From DATLLN01 sp963797175 (GTDB lineage Bacteria > Actinomycetota > Thermoleophilia > Gaiellales > JAICJC01): a stretch of DNA of 64,000 bases. Location of the stretch: NCBI GenBank assembly GCA_963797175.1, contig CAWCOL010000009.1:248001-312000 (forward strand), written 5' to 3'. The position numbers were made by a program, and so were the translations under genes. The notes below the pieces were generated by a model that worked only from the letters and a program-made list of their open reading frames with translations, ran no database searches and had not been told where the DNA came from. Position 1 is the first letter of the stretch, and the number at the start of each line of letters is the position of its first letter. Positions 16,808 to 27,577 of this stretch are shown one piece after another.

Positions 16808-17127
16808 CGGACGACCCCCGGCTCGCGGAGGGGCTCGACCTGGTCCGGGAGGGCCGCGGGTTCGAGGCGCACGAGCGGTTCGAGGACATGTGGCGCGAGG
16901 CGCCCGCCGCCGAGCGCGACTTCCTCCAGGGGCTCGTGCACGTCGCCGTCGCCCCGCACCTCGAACGCCGTGGCAGCCTGCGCGGGATGCGCAGCCAGCT
17001 GACCAAGGCGCGGCGCCGGCTCGCCCCCTACGCACCGGCCCACCGCGGGGTCGACGTCGCCGCGCTGCTCGGCTGGTGCGACCGTTCGCTCGCCGCCGGC
17101 CGCTGCGACGGCCTGCCGCCCGTCTAG
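16804..17127 (+). CDS. DUF309 domain protein, start unclear
   Basis: The conserved DUF309 core is clear: GRGFEAHERFEDMWREAPAAERDFLQGL, then a helical repeat of leucines and basic residues and a C-terminal LLGWCD. Function is unknown; the family forms small helical bundles. No ATG, GTG or TTG exists in frame near the needed start. The frame enters from inside the aminotransferase gene (its TAG is at 16805-16807), and only GTA (16804) or CTG (16840) precede the core. Translation may depend on reinitiation after the aminotransferase, or a base may be wrong. The stop shares CTAG with the convergent regulator. Confidence 0.7.
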   Translation, partial: VADDPRLAEGLDLVREGRGFEAHERFEDMWREAPAAERDFLQGLVHVAVAPHLERRGSLRGMRSQLTKARRRLAPYAPAHRGVDVAALLGWCDRSLAAGRCDGLPPV

Positions 17128-17738
17128 ACGTGTTCCATGATCAGGACGGCCCGGGTGCCGGGCTCCAGCGCCTCGTACTGGTGGCGGCCGTCGCCCGGAA
17201 ACCGTCCGTAGTCGCCCGGCCCCAGCTCGACCGTCTCCTCCCCCGGACCGGCCCGCAGGCGGCCGGCGGTCACGATCAGGTGCTCCACCGTCCCCGGCAG
17301 GTGCGGCTCCGCCCGCCGCACCGAGCCCGGCTCGATCTCGAGCACGTACAGGTCGCGCATGCTGCGGCGGCTGGTCGAGTCAATCAGGCGGGCGACGAAC
17401 CGGCGCGCGAGGTGCGCCTCGATCCGCACCCCGTCCCCCGCACGGACGACATGCACCTCGTCGGTGCGCTCGCGGACGAGCCGTCCGAACGGCACGCCCA
17501 GCGCGACGGCCAGCGCCCACAGCGTCTCGACGCTGGGGTTGCCGGTGCCCGCCTCGAGCTGGGAGACCGTTGACTTGGCGATGCCGGCCCTCCGCGCGAG
17601 CTCGCCGAGGCTGATGCCCGCCTCCTCCCGCAGCCCGCGGAGGTTCGCCGCGACGGCTGCGAGCAGCGCCGCCGCGCCCTGGTCGGGCCGTTCGCTCACC
17701 GGTGCGATTTGACGGAGGGCGTCACGGCTGTCCATCAT
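17124..17738 (-). CDS. XRE-family regulator with cupin domain
   Basis: Transcription factor of up to 204 residues: an N-terminal XRE helix-turn-helix (about residues 30-85, with LGELARRAGIAKSTVSQLEAG) followed by a small-ligand cupin domain (about 120-200, with PHLPGTVEHLIVTAG). HTH-cupin regulators usually sense a metabolite and control a neighbouring transporter. It is divergent from azlCD, which it probably regulates. The annotated ATG leaves only 8 bp to the azlC ATG. An internal GTG at 17699 would leave 47 bp for promoters and is a credible alternative start. Confidence 0.85.
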   Translation of the reverse strand: MMDSRDALRQIAPVSERPDQGAAALLAAVAANLRGLREEAGISLGELARRAGIAKSTVSQLEAGTGNPSVETLWALAVALGVPFGRLVRERTDEVHVVRAGDGVRIEAHLARRFVARLIDSTSRRSMRDLYVLEIEPGSVRRAEPHLPGTVEHLIVTAGRLRAGPGEETVELGPGDYGRFPGDGRHQYEALEPGTRAVLIMEHV

Positions 17739-17746
17739 ACCGTCCG
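17709..17746 (+). promoter_or_regulatory. azlC promoter, near-leaderless
   Basis: TTGACG (17709-17714), an 18-nt spacer, CATCAT (17733-17738), then 8 nt to the azlC ATG at 17747. This lies inside the 5' end of the divergent regulator if that gene starts at 17738, which supports the shorter regulator start at 17699. Confidence 0.4.
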
Positions 17747-18414
17747 ATGCGTTCGACAGAACGAACGATCCTGCGCGACGGGATCACCATCGGCATCGCC
17801 GTCGGCGCGATCGGCGCGTCCTTCGGCGTGCTGGCCCGGGCATCGGGGATCGACGCGCCGATGGTGTGCGCGATGTCGCTGCTGATCTTCGCCGGCGGCT
17901 CGCAGTTCCTCGCCGTCGCGGTGATCGCGAGCGGCGGCGGCGCCGCGGCCGCCGTGCTCGGCGGGCTGCTGCTGAACGCCCGCCACATCCCGTTCGGCCT
18001 CTCACTGGTGCCGATGCTGCGCGGGCGCCTGCTGACCCGCATGCTCTCCAGCCAGATCGTGATCGACGAGTCCACCGCGTTCGCGCTGGCCCAGCCCGAC
18101 CCGGTACTGGGGCGGCGCGCCTTCTACACCGTCGGCATCACGCTGTTCTGCTTCTGGCAGGCCGGCACGGTGCTGGGCGCGTTCGCCGGCGGCCTGATCG
18201 GCGACCCGGCCAGGTTCGGCATCGACGCAGCGTTCCCGGCCGGGCTGCTGGCGCTGCTCGTCCCTCAGCTGCACACGCCGGCGGCGCGCTGCTCGGCCGT
18301 CGCCGGCGCGGTGCTGGCGCTGGCGGCGACGCCGTTCCTCCCGGCCGGCGCGCCGATCCTGCTGGCCAGCCTCGGCGTCGTCGCGGGCCTGCTGGTGGGG
18401 GGCGGCCCCGATGA
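17747..18414 (+). CDS. azlC: AzlC branched-chain amino acid exporter subunit
   Basis: Large subunit of the AzlCD exporter for branched-chain amino acids and analogues, an inner-membrane protein of about 222 residues. It carries the AzlC signature GGSQFLAVAVIASGG and LLNARHIPFGLSLVP. In the frame as given there is no stop at the expected end: it runs on through azlD and beyond. Adding one G to the G6 run at 18397-18402 would create a TGA at 18412-18414 overlapping the azlD ATG, the normal coupling for this pair. So I end it there and suspect an indel. The upstream regulator probably controls it. Confidence 0.85.
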
Positions 18415-18713
18415 CCTGGCCCGCCGTCCTCGCGCTCGCTCTCGGCACCTACATGATGAAGGCGGCCGGCCCGGTGGCGCTGGGCAGCCGGCAGCTCCCG
18501 CTGCGCGTGCAGACGGTGTTCACGCTGCTCGCCGTGACGCTGCTGGGGGCGCTGATCGCGATCAGCACGTTCGCCACCGACAGGCACCTGACGGTGGACG
18601 CCCGTGCCGCCGGCGTCGGCGCTGCGGCGGTCACGATCGCGCTGCGGGCGCCGTTCGTGGTGACCGTGGTGGTGGCGGCCGCCGTGGCCGCCGCCGTCCG
18701 GGCGATCGCCTAG
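18411..18713 (+). CDS. azlD: AzlD branched-chain amino acid exporter subunit
   Basis: Small partner of AzlC, 100 residues with about four hydrophobic segments, beginning MTWPAVLALALGTYMMK and containing LGSRQLPLRVQTVFTLL. The family is usually 100-110 residues. The start overlaps the expected azlC end. The stop TAG shares the tetranucleotide CTAG with the stop of the convergent epimerase gene (18710-18713). Confidence 0.9.
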   Translation: MTWPAVLALALGTYMMKAAGPVALGSRQLPLRVQTVFTLLAVTLLGALIAISTFATDRHLTVDARAAGVGAAAVTIALRAPFVVTVVVAAAVAAAVRAIA

Positions 18714-19627
18714 GCCCCGCCGGCGAACCAGTCCCAGGTCTGCCGCACGCCGTCGGCGAGCGGGACCTGCGGCGCGTAGCCGAGCCGGTCGCGGGCCTTG
18801 TCGATCAGCGAGTAGTTGCGCTCGATCTCCCCGGCCCGCGGAGGCTCGTAGCGCACGTTGACCTCGCGTCCCGACACCTCGCCCAGCAGCGCGACCAGGT
18901 CGCGGAGCGAGGTCTCGACGCCGCTGGCCAGCTGGAACACCTCGCCGCCGGCCCCGTCCGCCTCGGCCGCCTTCACCAATCCCTGCGCGAGGTCGGTGAC
19001 GAACACGAAGTCGCGGGTCTGGGTGCCGTCTCCGTACACCGTCACCGGCTCGCCGGCCAGGATCAGGCGGATGAAGAGCGGGATCACGTTCGTCTTGCGC
19101 GCCGAGCGCGGCCCGAACGCGTTCGAGAACCGCACCGCCACGGCATCCATGCCGTAGGCGCCGTGGAACGCCGAGCAGTACGCCTCGCCGGTCGCCTTGC
19201 CCGCACCGTACGGGGACAGCGGCGCCATCGGCTTGTCCTCGGTCGCCGGGTACGCGTTCGCCCCCAGGGGAGCGTTGCTCGACGAGAAGACGAGGCGGGA
19301 GACGCCGGCCTGGCGGGCGGCCTCGAGCGCCACCAGCGTGCCCCGGGCGTTCACGTCGAAGTTGCCCAGCGGGTTCTCGATCGAGTCCACCACGCCGGCG
19401 CCGGCGGCAAGGTGGAAGACGACGTCGCAGCCGCGTGCCGCGCCGGTCACCCGGTCGAGGTCGCGGATGTCGCCCTCGACGACCTCGATGTCGAGGCCGG
19501 AGAGGTGCTCGCGGCTCCCGGTCGAGAGGTCGTCGTAGATGCGCACGGCGTAGCCCTGCTCGAGCAGGAGCCGGTCGAGCGCAGAGCCGATGAAGCCGGC
19601 TCCGCCGGTGACGAGGGCGCGGGGCAC
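18710..19627 (-). CDS. NAD-dependent sugar epimerase/dehydratase
   Basis: Extended short-chain dehydrogenase of 305 residues acting on nucleotide sugars, like UDP-glucose 4-epimerase. The Rossmann motif VTGGAGFIGSA is at the N-terminus. The catalytic set is FSSS plus SPYGAGKATGE (Tyr-x3-Lys). Substrate-side motifs RFSNAFGPRS and YGDGTQTRDFVFV are typical. The exact sugar cannot be read from the sequence. It probably feeds the envelope-glycan genes nearby and at 50.7-56 kb. It is convergent with azlD, sharing CTAG. Confidence 0.88.
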   Translation of the reverse strand: MPRALVTGGAGFIGSALDRLLLEQGYAVRIYDDLSTGSREHLSGLDIEVVEGDIRDLDRVTGAARGCDVVFHLAAGAGVVDSIENPLGNFDVNARGTLVALEAARQAGVSRLVFSSSNAPLGANAYPATEDKPMAPLSPYGAGKATGEAYCSAFHGAYGMDAVAVRFSNAFGPRSARKTNVIPLFIRLILAGEPVTVYGDGTQTRDFVFVTDLAQGLVKAAEADGAGGEVFQLASGVETSLRDLVALLGEVSGREVNVRYEPPRAGEIERNYSLIDKARDRLGYAPQVPLADGVRQTWDWFAGGA

Positions 19628-19637
19628 GGCGGCGAGT

Positions 19638-19654
19638 CTAGATGATTGATCTAG
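19638..19654. repeat. Possible footprint of the hairpin repeat family
   Basis: CTAGAT-GATTG-ATCTAG, a perfect 6-bp inverted repeat around five bases. CTAGATG and CATCTAG are exactly the outer ends of the long-hairpin repeats at 22.65, 34.5 and 59.94 kb. It could be an excised or collapsed copy. It contains the stop codon of the next minus-strand gene. Confidence 0.4.
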
Positions 19655-19878
19655 CCGGGCACGTCGTCGTCGGGGGCGGCGGGCACCTCGCGGTGGTCGT
19701 GCTCCCAGCAGGGTGCGCCCTCGAAGGCCGCGAGCCCCGCGATCCGCTCCGGCCCGGCGCCGTCCCCCGCGCCGCGGGCGCGCCGCAGGCGCGGCGCCGC
19801 GATCGCGATGGCGCCGCCGACCACGCTGCCGAATACGAACGAGCCCAGCGCCCTGCGGCGGCGCACCGGCGGCGTCAT
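19651..19878 (-). CDS. Small membrane-anchored hypothetical protein
   Basis: A 75-residue protein with one hydrophobic segment (about residues 11-27, LGSFVFGSVVGGAIAIA) after a basic N-terminus (RRRR), then a hydrophilic tail with CWEHDHREVP. Not recognised. It is coupled to the upstream zinc-ribbon membrane protein by an ATGA overlap at 19875-19878, so the two probably work together at the membrane. Confidence 0.55.
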   Translation of the reverse strand: MTPPVRRRRALGSFVFGSVVGGAIAIAAPRLRRARGAGDGAGPERIAGLAAFEGAPCWEHDHREVPAAPDDDVPG

Positions 19879-20396
19879 CCCGCCTCGCGGTACGCGAAGA
19901 ACCCGGCGATCAGCATGCCCAGCCCCTGGCCGCCCACCTGGAGCCCGCCACCGACCGCGATCGCGAACACGACCGCCGGCACCGCGTACGCCCACACGGC
20001 GCAGCCGGCGGCGATCCAGGCGGTGGACTCGGCCCGGTAGTGGCCGCTGGCACGGAGCACCGTCCGCCCCACCAGCAGGCCGACGACGTAGGCCAGGATG
20101 AAGGTGAAGAACCCGGCGGCGTAGGAGCCACCCAGGGCGAGCACGACGCCGCACCCGGTGGCGACCGCCAGCCCGGCCCCGGCGGCGCGCCCGGCGCGGC
20201 CCGGCGTCAGCGTGACGCGCGCCGAGCGCGGCAGCCGCGCGCAGTCGCGGCACTTGATCCCGACCGCCGACTGCACCATGCACTCGGGGCAGATCGGCTT
20301 GCCGCAGTCGGAGCAGCGCACCAGCGTCTCCACCCGCGGGTGGTTCGCGCAGGGCAGGGCGCCGGAGCCGATCTCTGTCCCTGCGCCACCCGACAC
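19875..20396 (-). CDS. B-box-type zinc-finger membrane protein
   Basis: A 173-residue protein. The N-terminal zinc-binding segment has the spacing C-x2-H, C-x2-C, C-x2-C, C-x2-C (CANHP, CSDCGKPICPEC, CRDCA), as found at the front of some bacterial rhomboid-like and unknown membrane proteins. It is followed by about four hydrophobic segments. GTG 20396 is chosen because the zinc motif starts shortly after and a long in-frame extension upstream has no family character. No rhomboid Ser-His active site is seen, so this is not a protease. It is divergent from psuG and coupled to the following small membrane protein. Confidence 0.7.
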   Translation of the reverse strand: MSGGAGTEIGSGALPCANHPRVETLVRCSDCGKPICPECMVQSAVGIKCRDCARLPRSARVTLTPGRAGRAAGAGLAVATGCGVVLALGGSYAAGFFTFILAYVVGLLVGRTVLRASGHYRAESTAWIAAGCAVWAYAVPAVVFAIAVGGGLQVGGQGLGMLIAGFFAYREAG

Positions 20397-20407
20397 GCGG
20401 CCGAGTG

Positions 20408-20452
20408 TAGCATCGGCCCGTGAACCCTCCCGCGGCCAAGGACGGCAGGTGA
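20408..20452 (+). promoter_or_regulatory. psuG promoter with possible leader peptide
   Basis: TAGCAT (20408-20413), then 6 nt, then GTG at 20420. That GTG opens a 10-codon frame (MNPPAAKDGR) ending in TGA at 20450-20452, which overlaps the psuG GTG (20449) as GTGA. TAGCAT with the same 6-nt gap also precedes the sulfatase gene at 40044. A leaderless mini-ORF could deliver ribosomes to psuG. Confidence 0.35.
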
Positions 20453-21375
20453 CGCGGGGCTTCTCGGGGCTCCTGCGGCTGGCTCCCGAGGTCGAGCAGG
20501 CGCTGATCCGCAGCCAGCCCGTGGTCGCGATCGACACGCTGGTGCTCGCCCACGGACTGCCCAGCGAGGATGCCCTGGCGACGGTGCTCGAGAGCCAGCG
20601 GCGGATCCGCCAGGCGGGCGCCGTGCCCGCCGCCGTGGCGATCGTCGAAAGCTCGGTGCGCGTCGGCGTTACGGACGACGACCTGGCGCGCCTCGCCGAC
20701 CCCGGCTGCGAGCTGCGCACGGTCAGCCCGCGCGACCTGGCGGCGGCCGTGGTCAGCAACGGGCTGGGCGCCACCACGGTCGCGGGGACGCTGGCCGTGT
20801 GCCGGATCGCCGGCATCCACTTCATGGCGACCGGCGGCATCGGCGGCGTCCACCGCGGGTTCGCCCGGTCGCTCGACATCTCCGCCGATCTCTACGAGCT
20901 GGGCCAGTGCGCCGTCTGCGTCGTCTGCTCGGGCGCGCGCTCGCTGGTGGACGTGCCCGCGACGATCGAGGCGCTGGAGTCGAGCGGCGTCCCTTTGCTG
21001 GGATACGGCACCGACCGCTTCCCGCTCTTCTACCAGCGCGACTCGACCCTGGCAGTGCCCGACCGCGTGGACGATCCGGAGACCGTCGCGCTGGTGGCCG
21101 CCACCCACTGGGGGTTCGCCCGCACGACCGGCGTGCTGGTCGCCCACCCGGTCGCCGAGGACGCGGCGCTGCTCGAGGACGAGATCGAGCCCTTGATCAA
21201 CGAGGCGCTCTCCGAGGCGGCACTGCGGGGCGTCACCGGCGTCGAGCTGACGCCGTTCGTCCTGGGCCGCCTGAACGAGCGCACCGACGGCCGCACGCTG
21301 ATCGCGAACCGGCGGCTGTTCGAGGACAACGCCGAGCTGGCGGCGCAGATCGCGGTCGCCTACTACAGCGATTAG
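20449..21375 (+). CDS. psuG: Pseudouridine-5'-phosphate glycosidase
   Basis: Cleaves pseudouridine 5'-phosphate reversibly into uracil and ribose 5-phosphate (RNA salvage). Family blocks are visible: VAIDTLVLAHGLPSEDAL, GAVPAAVAIVESSVRVGV, FMATGGIGGVHRG, DISADLYELGQ, VPLLGYGTDRFPLFY and LTPFVLGRLNE. At 308 residues it has normal length. Start GTG 20449 is the first in frame after the -10 box. No psuK kinase is adjacent. It is convergent with the propeller gene; the two stop codons mirror each other in the 12-bp palindrome TAGCGGCCGCTA at 21373-21384. Confidence 0.93.
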   Translation: MTRGFSGLLRLAPEVEQALIRSQPVVAIDTLVLAHGLPSEDALATVLESQRRIRQAGAVPAAVAIVESSVRVGVTDDDLARLADPGCELRTVSPRDLAAAVVSNGLGATTVAGTLAVCRIAGIHFMATGGIGGVHRGFARSLDISADLYELGQCAVCVVCSGARSLVDVPATIEALESSGVPLLGYGTDRFPLFYQRDSTLAVPDRVDDPETVALVAATHWGFARTTGVLVAHPVAEDAALLEDEIEPLINEALSEAALRGVTGVELTPFVLGRLNERTDGRTLIANRRLFEDNAELAAQIAVAYYSD

Positions 21376-21381
21376 CGGCCG

Positions 21382-22638
21382 CTAGGACGGTCGCAGCGCG
21401 TAGAGCGTGGTGAAGCCGGAGACGATCAGGCGGCCGGCGGCGACGATCGGGCCGTGGTACTCGCCGTCGTTGAACTGCCAGCGGATCGCGCCCGTCCTCG
21501 GGTCGAGCGCGTACAGGTGGCCGGGCCTGCTCTTGGGCCCGAGATCGGCGACGTAGACGAGGCGGCCGATGATCGTCGCCGACGAGAGCGAGCGGTAGGG
21601 CAGCTTGCGCGTCCACAACCGCGCCCCGGTGCGGGCGTTCATCGCGGCGACCGTGCCGTCGTAGCTGGTCGAGAAGACCTCGCCGAACGCGGTGCCCGGG
21701 GAGCCGTACGCCCAGTCGGGCATCGTCGACGTCCACGCCACCTGACCCGTGGCGGCGACGAACGAGTACACCTTGCCGTCGGTGTTGCCGACGTAGACGC
21801 GACCGTACGCGACCGCCGGCGACGAGTAGAAGTTGCCTGAGCGGTACCCGCCGGACAGGCCCGAGGTGTGCGTCTTCCAGAGCAGGTGGCCGTCCCCGCC
21901 CCGCAGGCTGTACATGTCGCCGCCGTAGTCGCCGAAGAACACGCGCCCGCCGTCCAGCGCGAGGCTGGCCTTGACCGCGCCGGACGCGTGGAAGCTCCAC
22001 ACCGGCTTCCCGGTGAGCGCATTCAGCGCACGCACCGTGCCGTCGTTCGAGCCCGTGTAGACCTTGCCGGCGGAGACGACCATCGACGACTCGACCTGGT
22101 CGGTCAGCCGCGTGCGCCAGATCACGTGGCCGGTCTTCGCGTCCACCGCGTAGACGGAGCCGGGCTTGTCGAACGTCCCGAAGTAGAGCTTGCCCTGCCA
22201 GAACGCCGGCTGGTCGGGGATCGGCGCGAAGCGCTGCCGCCAGATCTCATGGCCGGTGAACACGTCGGACGCGACCAGCCAGCCGTCGTCCCGCCCGAGG
22301 TAGAGCACGCCCCGGTGGTACGAGGGCGGGAACTCGATCAGCGCGTGCTGGTTGACCTTCCAGACGACGTGGAACGGCGGCCGCACGCCGGTCAGGCCGG
22401 ACGCGTCGCGGGTGCGCTGCTCGACGCGGCCGTAGAGCGGCCAGTCCGGCCCGTACTTGGGCGGCGGCGGCGTGGTGGTGGCGGGCGTGGTGCTGGTCTG
22501 GCTGGAGATGAAGGGCAGCGACGCGCCGTTGTGCACGTCGGCGACGCTCTCGTGGGCCACGTGCCAGGCCAGGCCGAGGCCGCCCGCCAGCAGCAGCAGG
22601 CAGGCCCCACCCGCGATCAGCCAGCGGCGGCGCGACAT
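21382..22638 (-). CDS. Membrane-anchored PQQ-type beta-propeller
   Basis: A 418-residue protein with an N-terminal membrane anchor (residues 6-26, LIAGGACLLLLAGGLGLAW), a Thr/Pro-rich linker (about 45-60), then about seven PQQ/BamB-like repeats. Each repeat has a VY.G..DG.V.ALNA.TG...W pattern (for example GKVYTGSNDGTVRALNALTG and GRVYVGNTDGKVYSFVAATG). It is probably extracytoplasmic. No PQQ dehydrogenase residues can be assigned, so it is more likely a scaffold or sensor than an enzyme. A long-hairpin repeat (22652-22819) lies directly upstream and probably contains or borders its promoter. Confidence 0.8.
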   Translation of the reverse strand: MSRRRWLIAGGACLLLLAGGLGLAWHVAHESVADVHNGASLPFISSQTSTTPATTTPPPPKYGPDWPLYGRVEQRTRDASGLTGVRPPFHVVWKVNQHALIEFPPSYHRGVLYLGRDDGWLVASDVFTGHEIWRQRFAPIPDQPAFWQGKLYFGTFDKPGSVYAVDAKTGHVIWRTRLTDQVESSMVVSAGKVYTGSNDGTVRALNALTGKPVWSFHASGAVKASLALDGGRVFFGDYGGDMYSLRGGDGHLLWKTHTSGLSGGYRSGNFYSSPAVAYGRVYVGNTDGKVYSFVAATGQVAWTSTMPDWAYGSPGTAFGEVFSTSYDGTVAAMNARTGARLWTRKLPYRSLSSATIIGRLVYVADLGPKSRPGHLYALDPRTGAIRWQFNDGEYHGPIVAAGRLIVSGFTTLYALRPS

Positions 22639-22651
22639 CGAGGCGGCATGC

Positions 22652-22819
22652 TAGATGATGGATTCCACGAACTTCGCGGCTCCGGAGGGGGCCCAGCGAG
22701 GCTCAGACGCCACGCGCGCCCTTGAACAGGCTTATCCAGCCTGCCCTGTGGACGCCCGCGCCCTCTGAGCGACGCTGGATCCGCCCCCAAAGCCACGAAT
22801 CCCGTGGAATCCACCATCT
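22652..22819. repeat. Long-hairpin repeat, copy A (full length)
   Basis: About 168 bp starting CTAGATGATGGATTCCACG and ending in CGTGGAATCCACCATCT. The two halves form a long imperfect inverted repeat of about 68 bp per arm around the core CAGGCT-tatcc-AGCCTG. It is the reverse complement, with changes, of copy D at 59936-60102. It holds no gene. Confidence 0.85.
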
Positions 22820-22858
22820 GGCCACCGCCGGTTGGCGGACTCTTCACCGCCGCCGGGA

Positions 22859-23541
22859 TCAGCGCGAGCGGTCCTGCGGGGCGACGACCAGCCGCCCCGT
22901 CAGATCGCCGTACAGCGCGCGCACGAACAGCGCGCAGAACGGCCAGATGATCGGCGCCGCGATCGCCAGCGTCAGGAAGAACTGCGTCGTGCCGCCCGAG
23001 AACGAGAGCACGACCAGGGCGACCGAGATCCAGATCGGCATCGAGAAGAGGATCGCGACCAGCCACATGCCCCACACCCGGGTGAAGCTGCGGACGGCCA
23101 GCACCATCCCCCGCGGGATGGCCGCGACCGGCGACCAGTCCCCCGCCGCCACGCCCGGGACGGCCATCAGCAGCAGCGGCATCACGATCACCACGAACGG
23201 CTGGAGCACGACCACCAGGCCGCCGGCGATCAGCCCGGTGACGAGCGCCGAGACGCCGGTGGCCGCCCAGCGCGAGACGGGGACGGACGAGGGCAGGCCG
23301 CGCAGCACCACGAACCCCAGCAGCAGGTAGAAGGCGGTCGTGTAGGCCAGCTCGCCGATCGCGATCCCGGCGCCGGTCGAGGCACCCGAGGCGCGTGCGA
23401 CCAGCACCGGCACCGAGCCGCCGATCAGGACGAGGACGGACGCGGCGACCAGGTCGGCCCAGGCCGACCCGAACCGGTGCACTGCCGTCGCGAAGAGGTC
23501 GAGCAGGGGCGCCGGCGGGCGTCCCTGTTCCTCGGCCTCGC

Positions 23542-23545
<4 letters not shown>
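22859..23545 (-). CDS. Unknown multi-pass membrane protein, last gene of heat-shock operon
   Basis: A 228-residue protein with about five to six hydrophobic segments (for example LVAASVLVLIGGSVPVLVA and ISVALVVLSFSG). Not recognised. The internal RGMVLAVRSFTRVWGMWLVAIL resembles a repeat found in some glycerophosphoryl-diester-like membrane proteins, but this is weak. Its ATG overlaps the clpB stop by 4 bp, so it is translated with the chaperone genes, which suggests a stress-linked membrane role. Hairpin copy A follows its end. Confidence 0.7.
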
Positions 23546-26039
<2,494 letters not shown>

Positions 26040-26058
<19 letters not shown>

Positions 26059-26453
26059 GGCTCAACTCGTCGGATCGGATGGATCGGTGGGATGTAGCGG
26101 ACGAGGTCGCGGCGGTACGTGCGGTGCACGTCCTCCAGCGCATCGCGCTGGTCGACCGCGGCCTGCAGCAGCTGCGCGCGCAGGCTGCTGACCAGCAGGC
26201 GCAGGTCCGCGATCTGCCGCTCCAGGCCGAGCACGTGCTCGGCGCCGGCCAGGCTCAGCCCCTGCTCGCCCGTGAGGTGGGCGACGCGGCGGAGCAGGTC
26301 GAGGTCGGCCTCGGAGTAGCGGCGGGTGCCGCCGGGGGTGCGCTGCGGCCGCACCAGGCCGCGGGCGTCGTACATGCGCAGCGTCTGCGGGTGCATGCCG
26401 GTCAGCTCCGCGGCGACGGAGATCGTGTAGCGGGGGTGCCGGCGGTCGCTCAC
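26040..26453 (-). CDS. hspR: HspR heat-shock repressor
   Basis: MerR-type repressor of the dnaK operon, 137 residues. The N-terminal MerR winged helix has RYTISVAAELTGMHPQTLRMYDARGL and GGTRRYSEADLDLLRRVAHL; a coiled coil and a charged tail follow. In Streptomyces and Mycobacterium, HspR uses DnaK as corepressor and binds a repeat called HAIR; no exact HAIR is seen upstream of dnaK here. GTG 26453 overlaps the dnaJ stop as GTGA. Confidence 0.93.
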
Positions 26454-27577
26454 GAGGCGGCGCCTCCGGCCGCGAACAGCTTCTCGCGCGGGTCGCCGTG
26501 GTTGCTGCGCTGGAGCTCGTCCAGCTTCTCGAGCGTCTCCCGCTCCTGCTTGGAGACCTTGGAGGGCACGGCAATGCGCACCCGCACCAGCAGGTCGCCG
26601 AGTCCGCCGCCCTTGCGCCTGGGGGCGCCGCGGCCCTTGACCCGCAGCAGGCGGCCGTCGGTGGAGCCGGCGGGCACCTTGACGGTGACGCGCTGGCCGT
26701 CCGGTGTGGGCAGCTCGATGCTGGCGCCCATCGCGGCCTCCGAGAACGTGATCGGGACGTCCACGACAAGGTCGTCGCCGCGCCACTTGAACATGGGGCT
26801 CTCCGCGACCTGCGTGACCACGTAGAGGTCTCCCGGCTCGCCGCCACGCGGCGCCGCCTCGCCCTTGCCCTTGACCTTGACGCGGGTGTTGTTGCGCACG
26901 CCGGCCGGGATCCGCACCCGGTAGGTCTTGGTCGACCGCACGCGGCCGTTGCCTCCACAGACGCCACACGGCTGCTCGATCACGGTGCCGGCGCCGCCGC
27001 AGGTGCGGCAGGTGTGGCTGAGCGAGAAGAAGCCCTGGCTCTCGGAGGTGACGCCGCGTCCCTTGCACTCCGGGCAGATCTTCGGCGACGTACCGGGAGC
27101 GGCGCCGGAGCCGTGGCAGGTCGCGCAGGCGACCGCCTTGACCACCGGCACCTTCAGCGTCACGCCGCGCAGGGCGTCCTCGAACGAGACCTGCACCGGC
27201 ACCTCGACGTCGGCGCCGCGCGGGGTCGCCTGCGGCTCGGCCCGGCGGGCCCCACCGCCTCCACCGCGGTTGAACAGGCCACCGAACAGGTCGCCGAAGT
27301 CGAAGCCCTGGGCGCTCCGCGGGTCGAACCCGCCGAAGCCGTCGGACGGGGCCTGGCCGGGCCGGAACGTCTGGCCGAACGTGTCGTACTGCTTGCGCTT
27401 CTCCGGATCGGACAGCGTGTCGTACGCCTCGTTGATCGACTTGAAGCGCTCCTCGGCCGCGGCGTCGCCGGCGTTGCGATCGGGGTGGTACTGCCGCGCC
27501 AGCTTCCGGTACGCCTTCTTGATCTCGTCATCGGACGCCCCCTTGGGGACGCCGAGCACGCCGTAGAAGTCAGGCAT
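26450..27577 (-). CDS. dnaJ: DnaJ co-chaperone
   Basis: Hsp40 that stimulates DnaK ATPase and delivers clients, 375 residues. Order: J domain with the HPD motif (QYHPDRN, residues 31-37), Gly/Phe-rich region (about 75-125, RGGGGGA), four CxxCxGxG zinc motifs (CATCHGSG, CPECKGRG, CRTCGGAG, CGVCGGNG), then the C-terminal substrate domain. The ATG at 27577 (MPDFYGVLGV) overlaps the grpE end by 8 bp; an upstream in-frame ATG adds a non-homologous leader. The HspR gene follows. Confidence 0.96.
   Translation of the reverse strand: MPDFYGVLGVPKGASDDEIKKAYRKLARQYHPDRNAGDAAAEERFKSINEAYDTLSDPEKRKQYDTFGQTFRPGQAPSDGFGGFDPRSAQGFDFGDLFGGLFNRGGGGGARRAEPQATPRGADVEVPVQVSFEDALRGVTLKVPVVKAVACATCHGSGAAPGTSPKICPECKGRGVTSESQGFFSLSHTCRTCGGAGTVIEQPCGVCGGNGRVRSTKTYRVRIPAGVRNNTRVKVKGKGEAAPRGGEPGDLYVVTQVAESPMFKWRGDDLVVDVPITFSEAAMGASIELPTPDGQRVTVKVPAGSTDGRLLRVKGRGAPRRKGGGLGDLLVRVRIAVPSKVSKQERETLEKLDELQRSNHGDPREKLFAAGGAAS

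Noticed and set aside
17702..19645. A 647-codon frame beginning as AzlC and continuing through azlD and the epimerase region
   Set aside because: After the AzlC part it becomes Arg/Gly-rich and overlaps two clear genes. It is best explained by a missing base at the G6 run.
19875..20396. Rhomboid protease, suggested by the N-terminal zinc-binding segment
   Set aside because: No GxSG serine or membrane histidine of rhomboids is present in the hydrophobic part.
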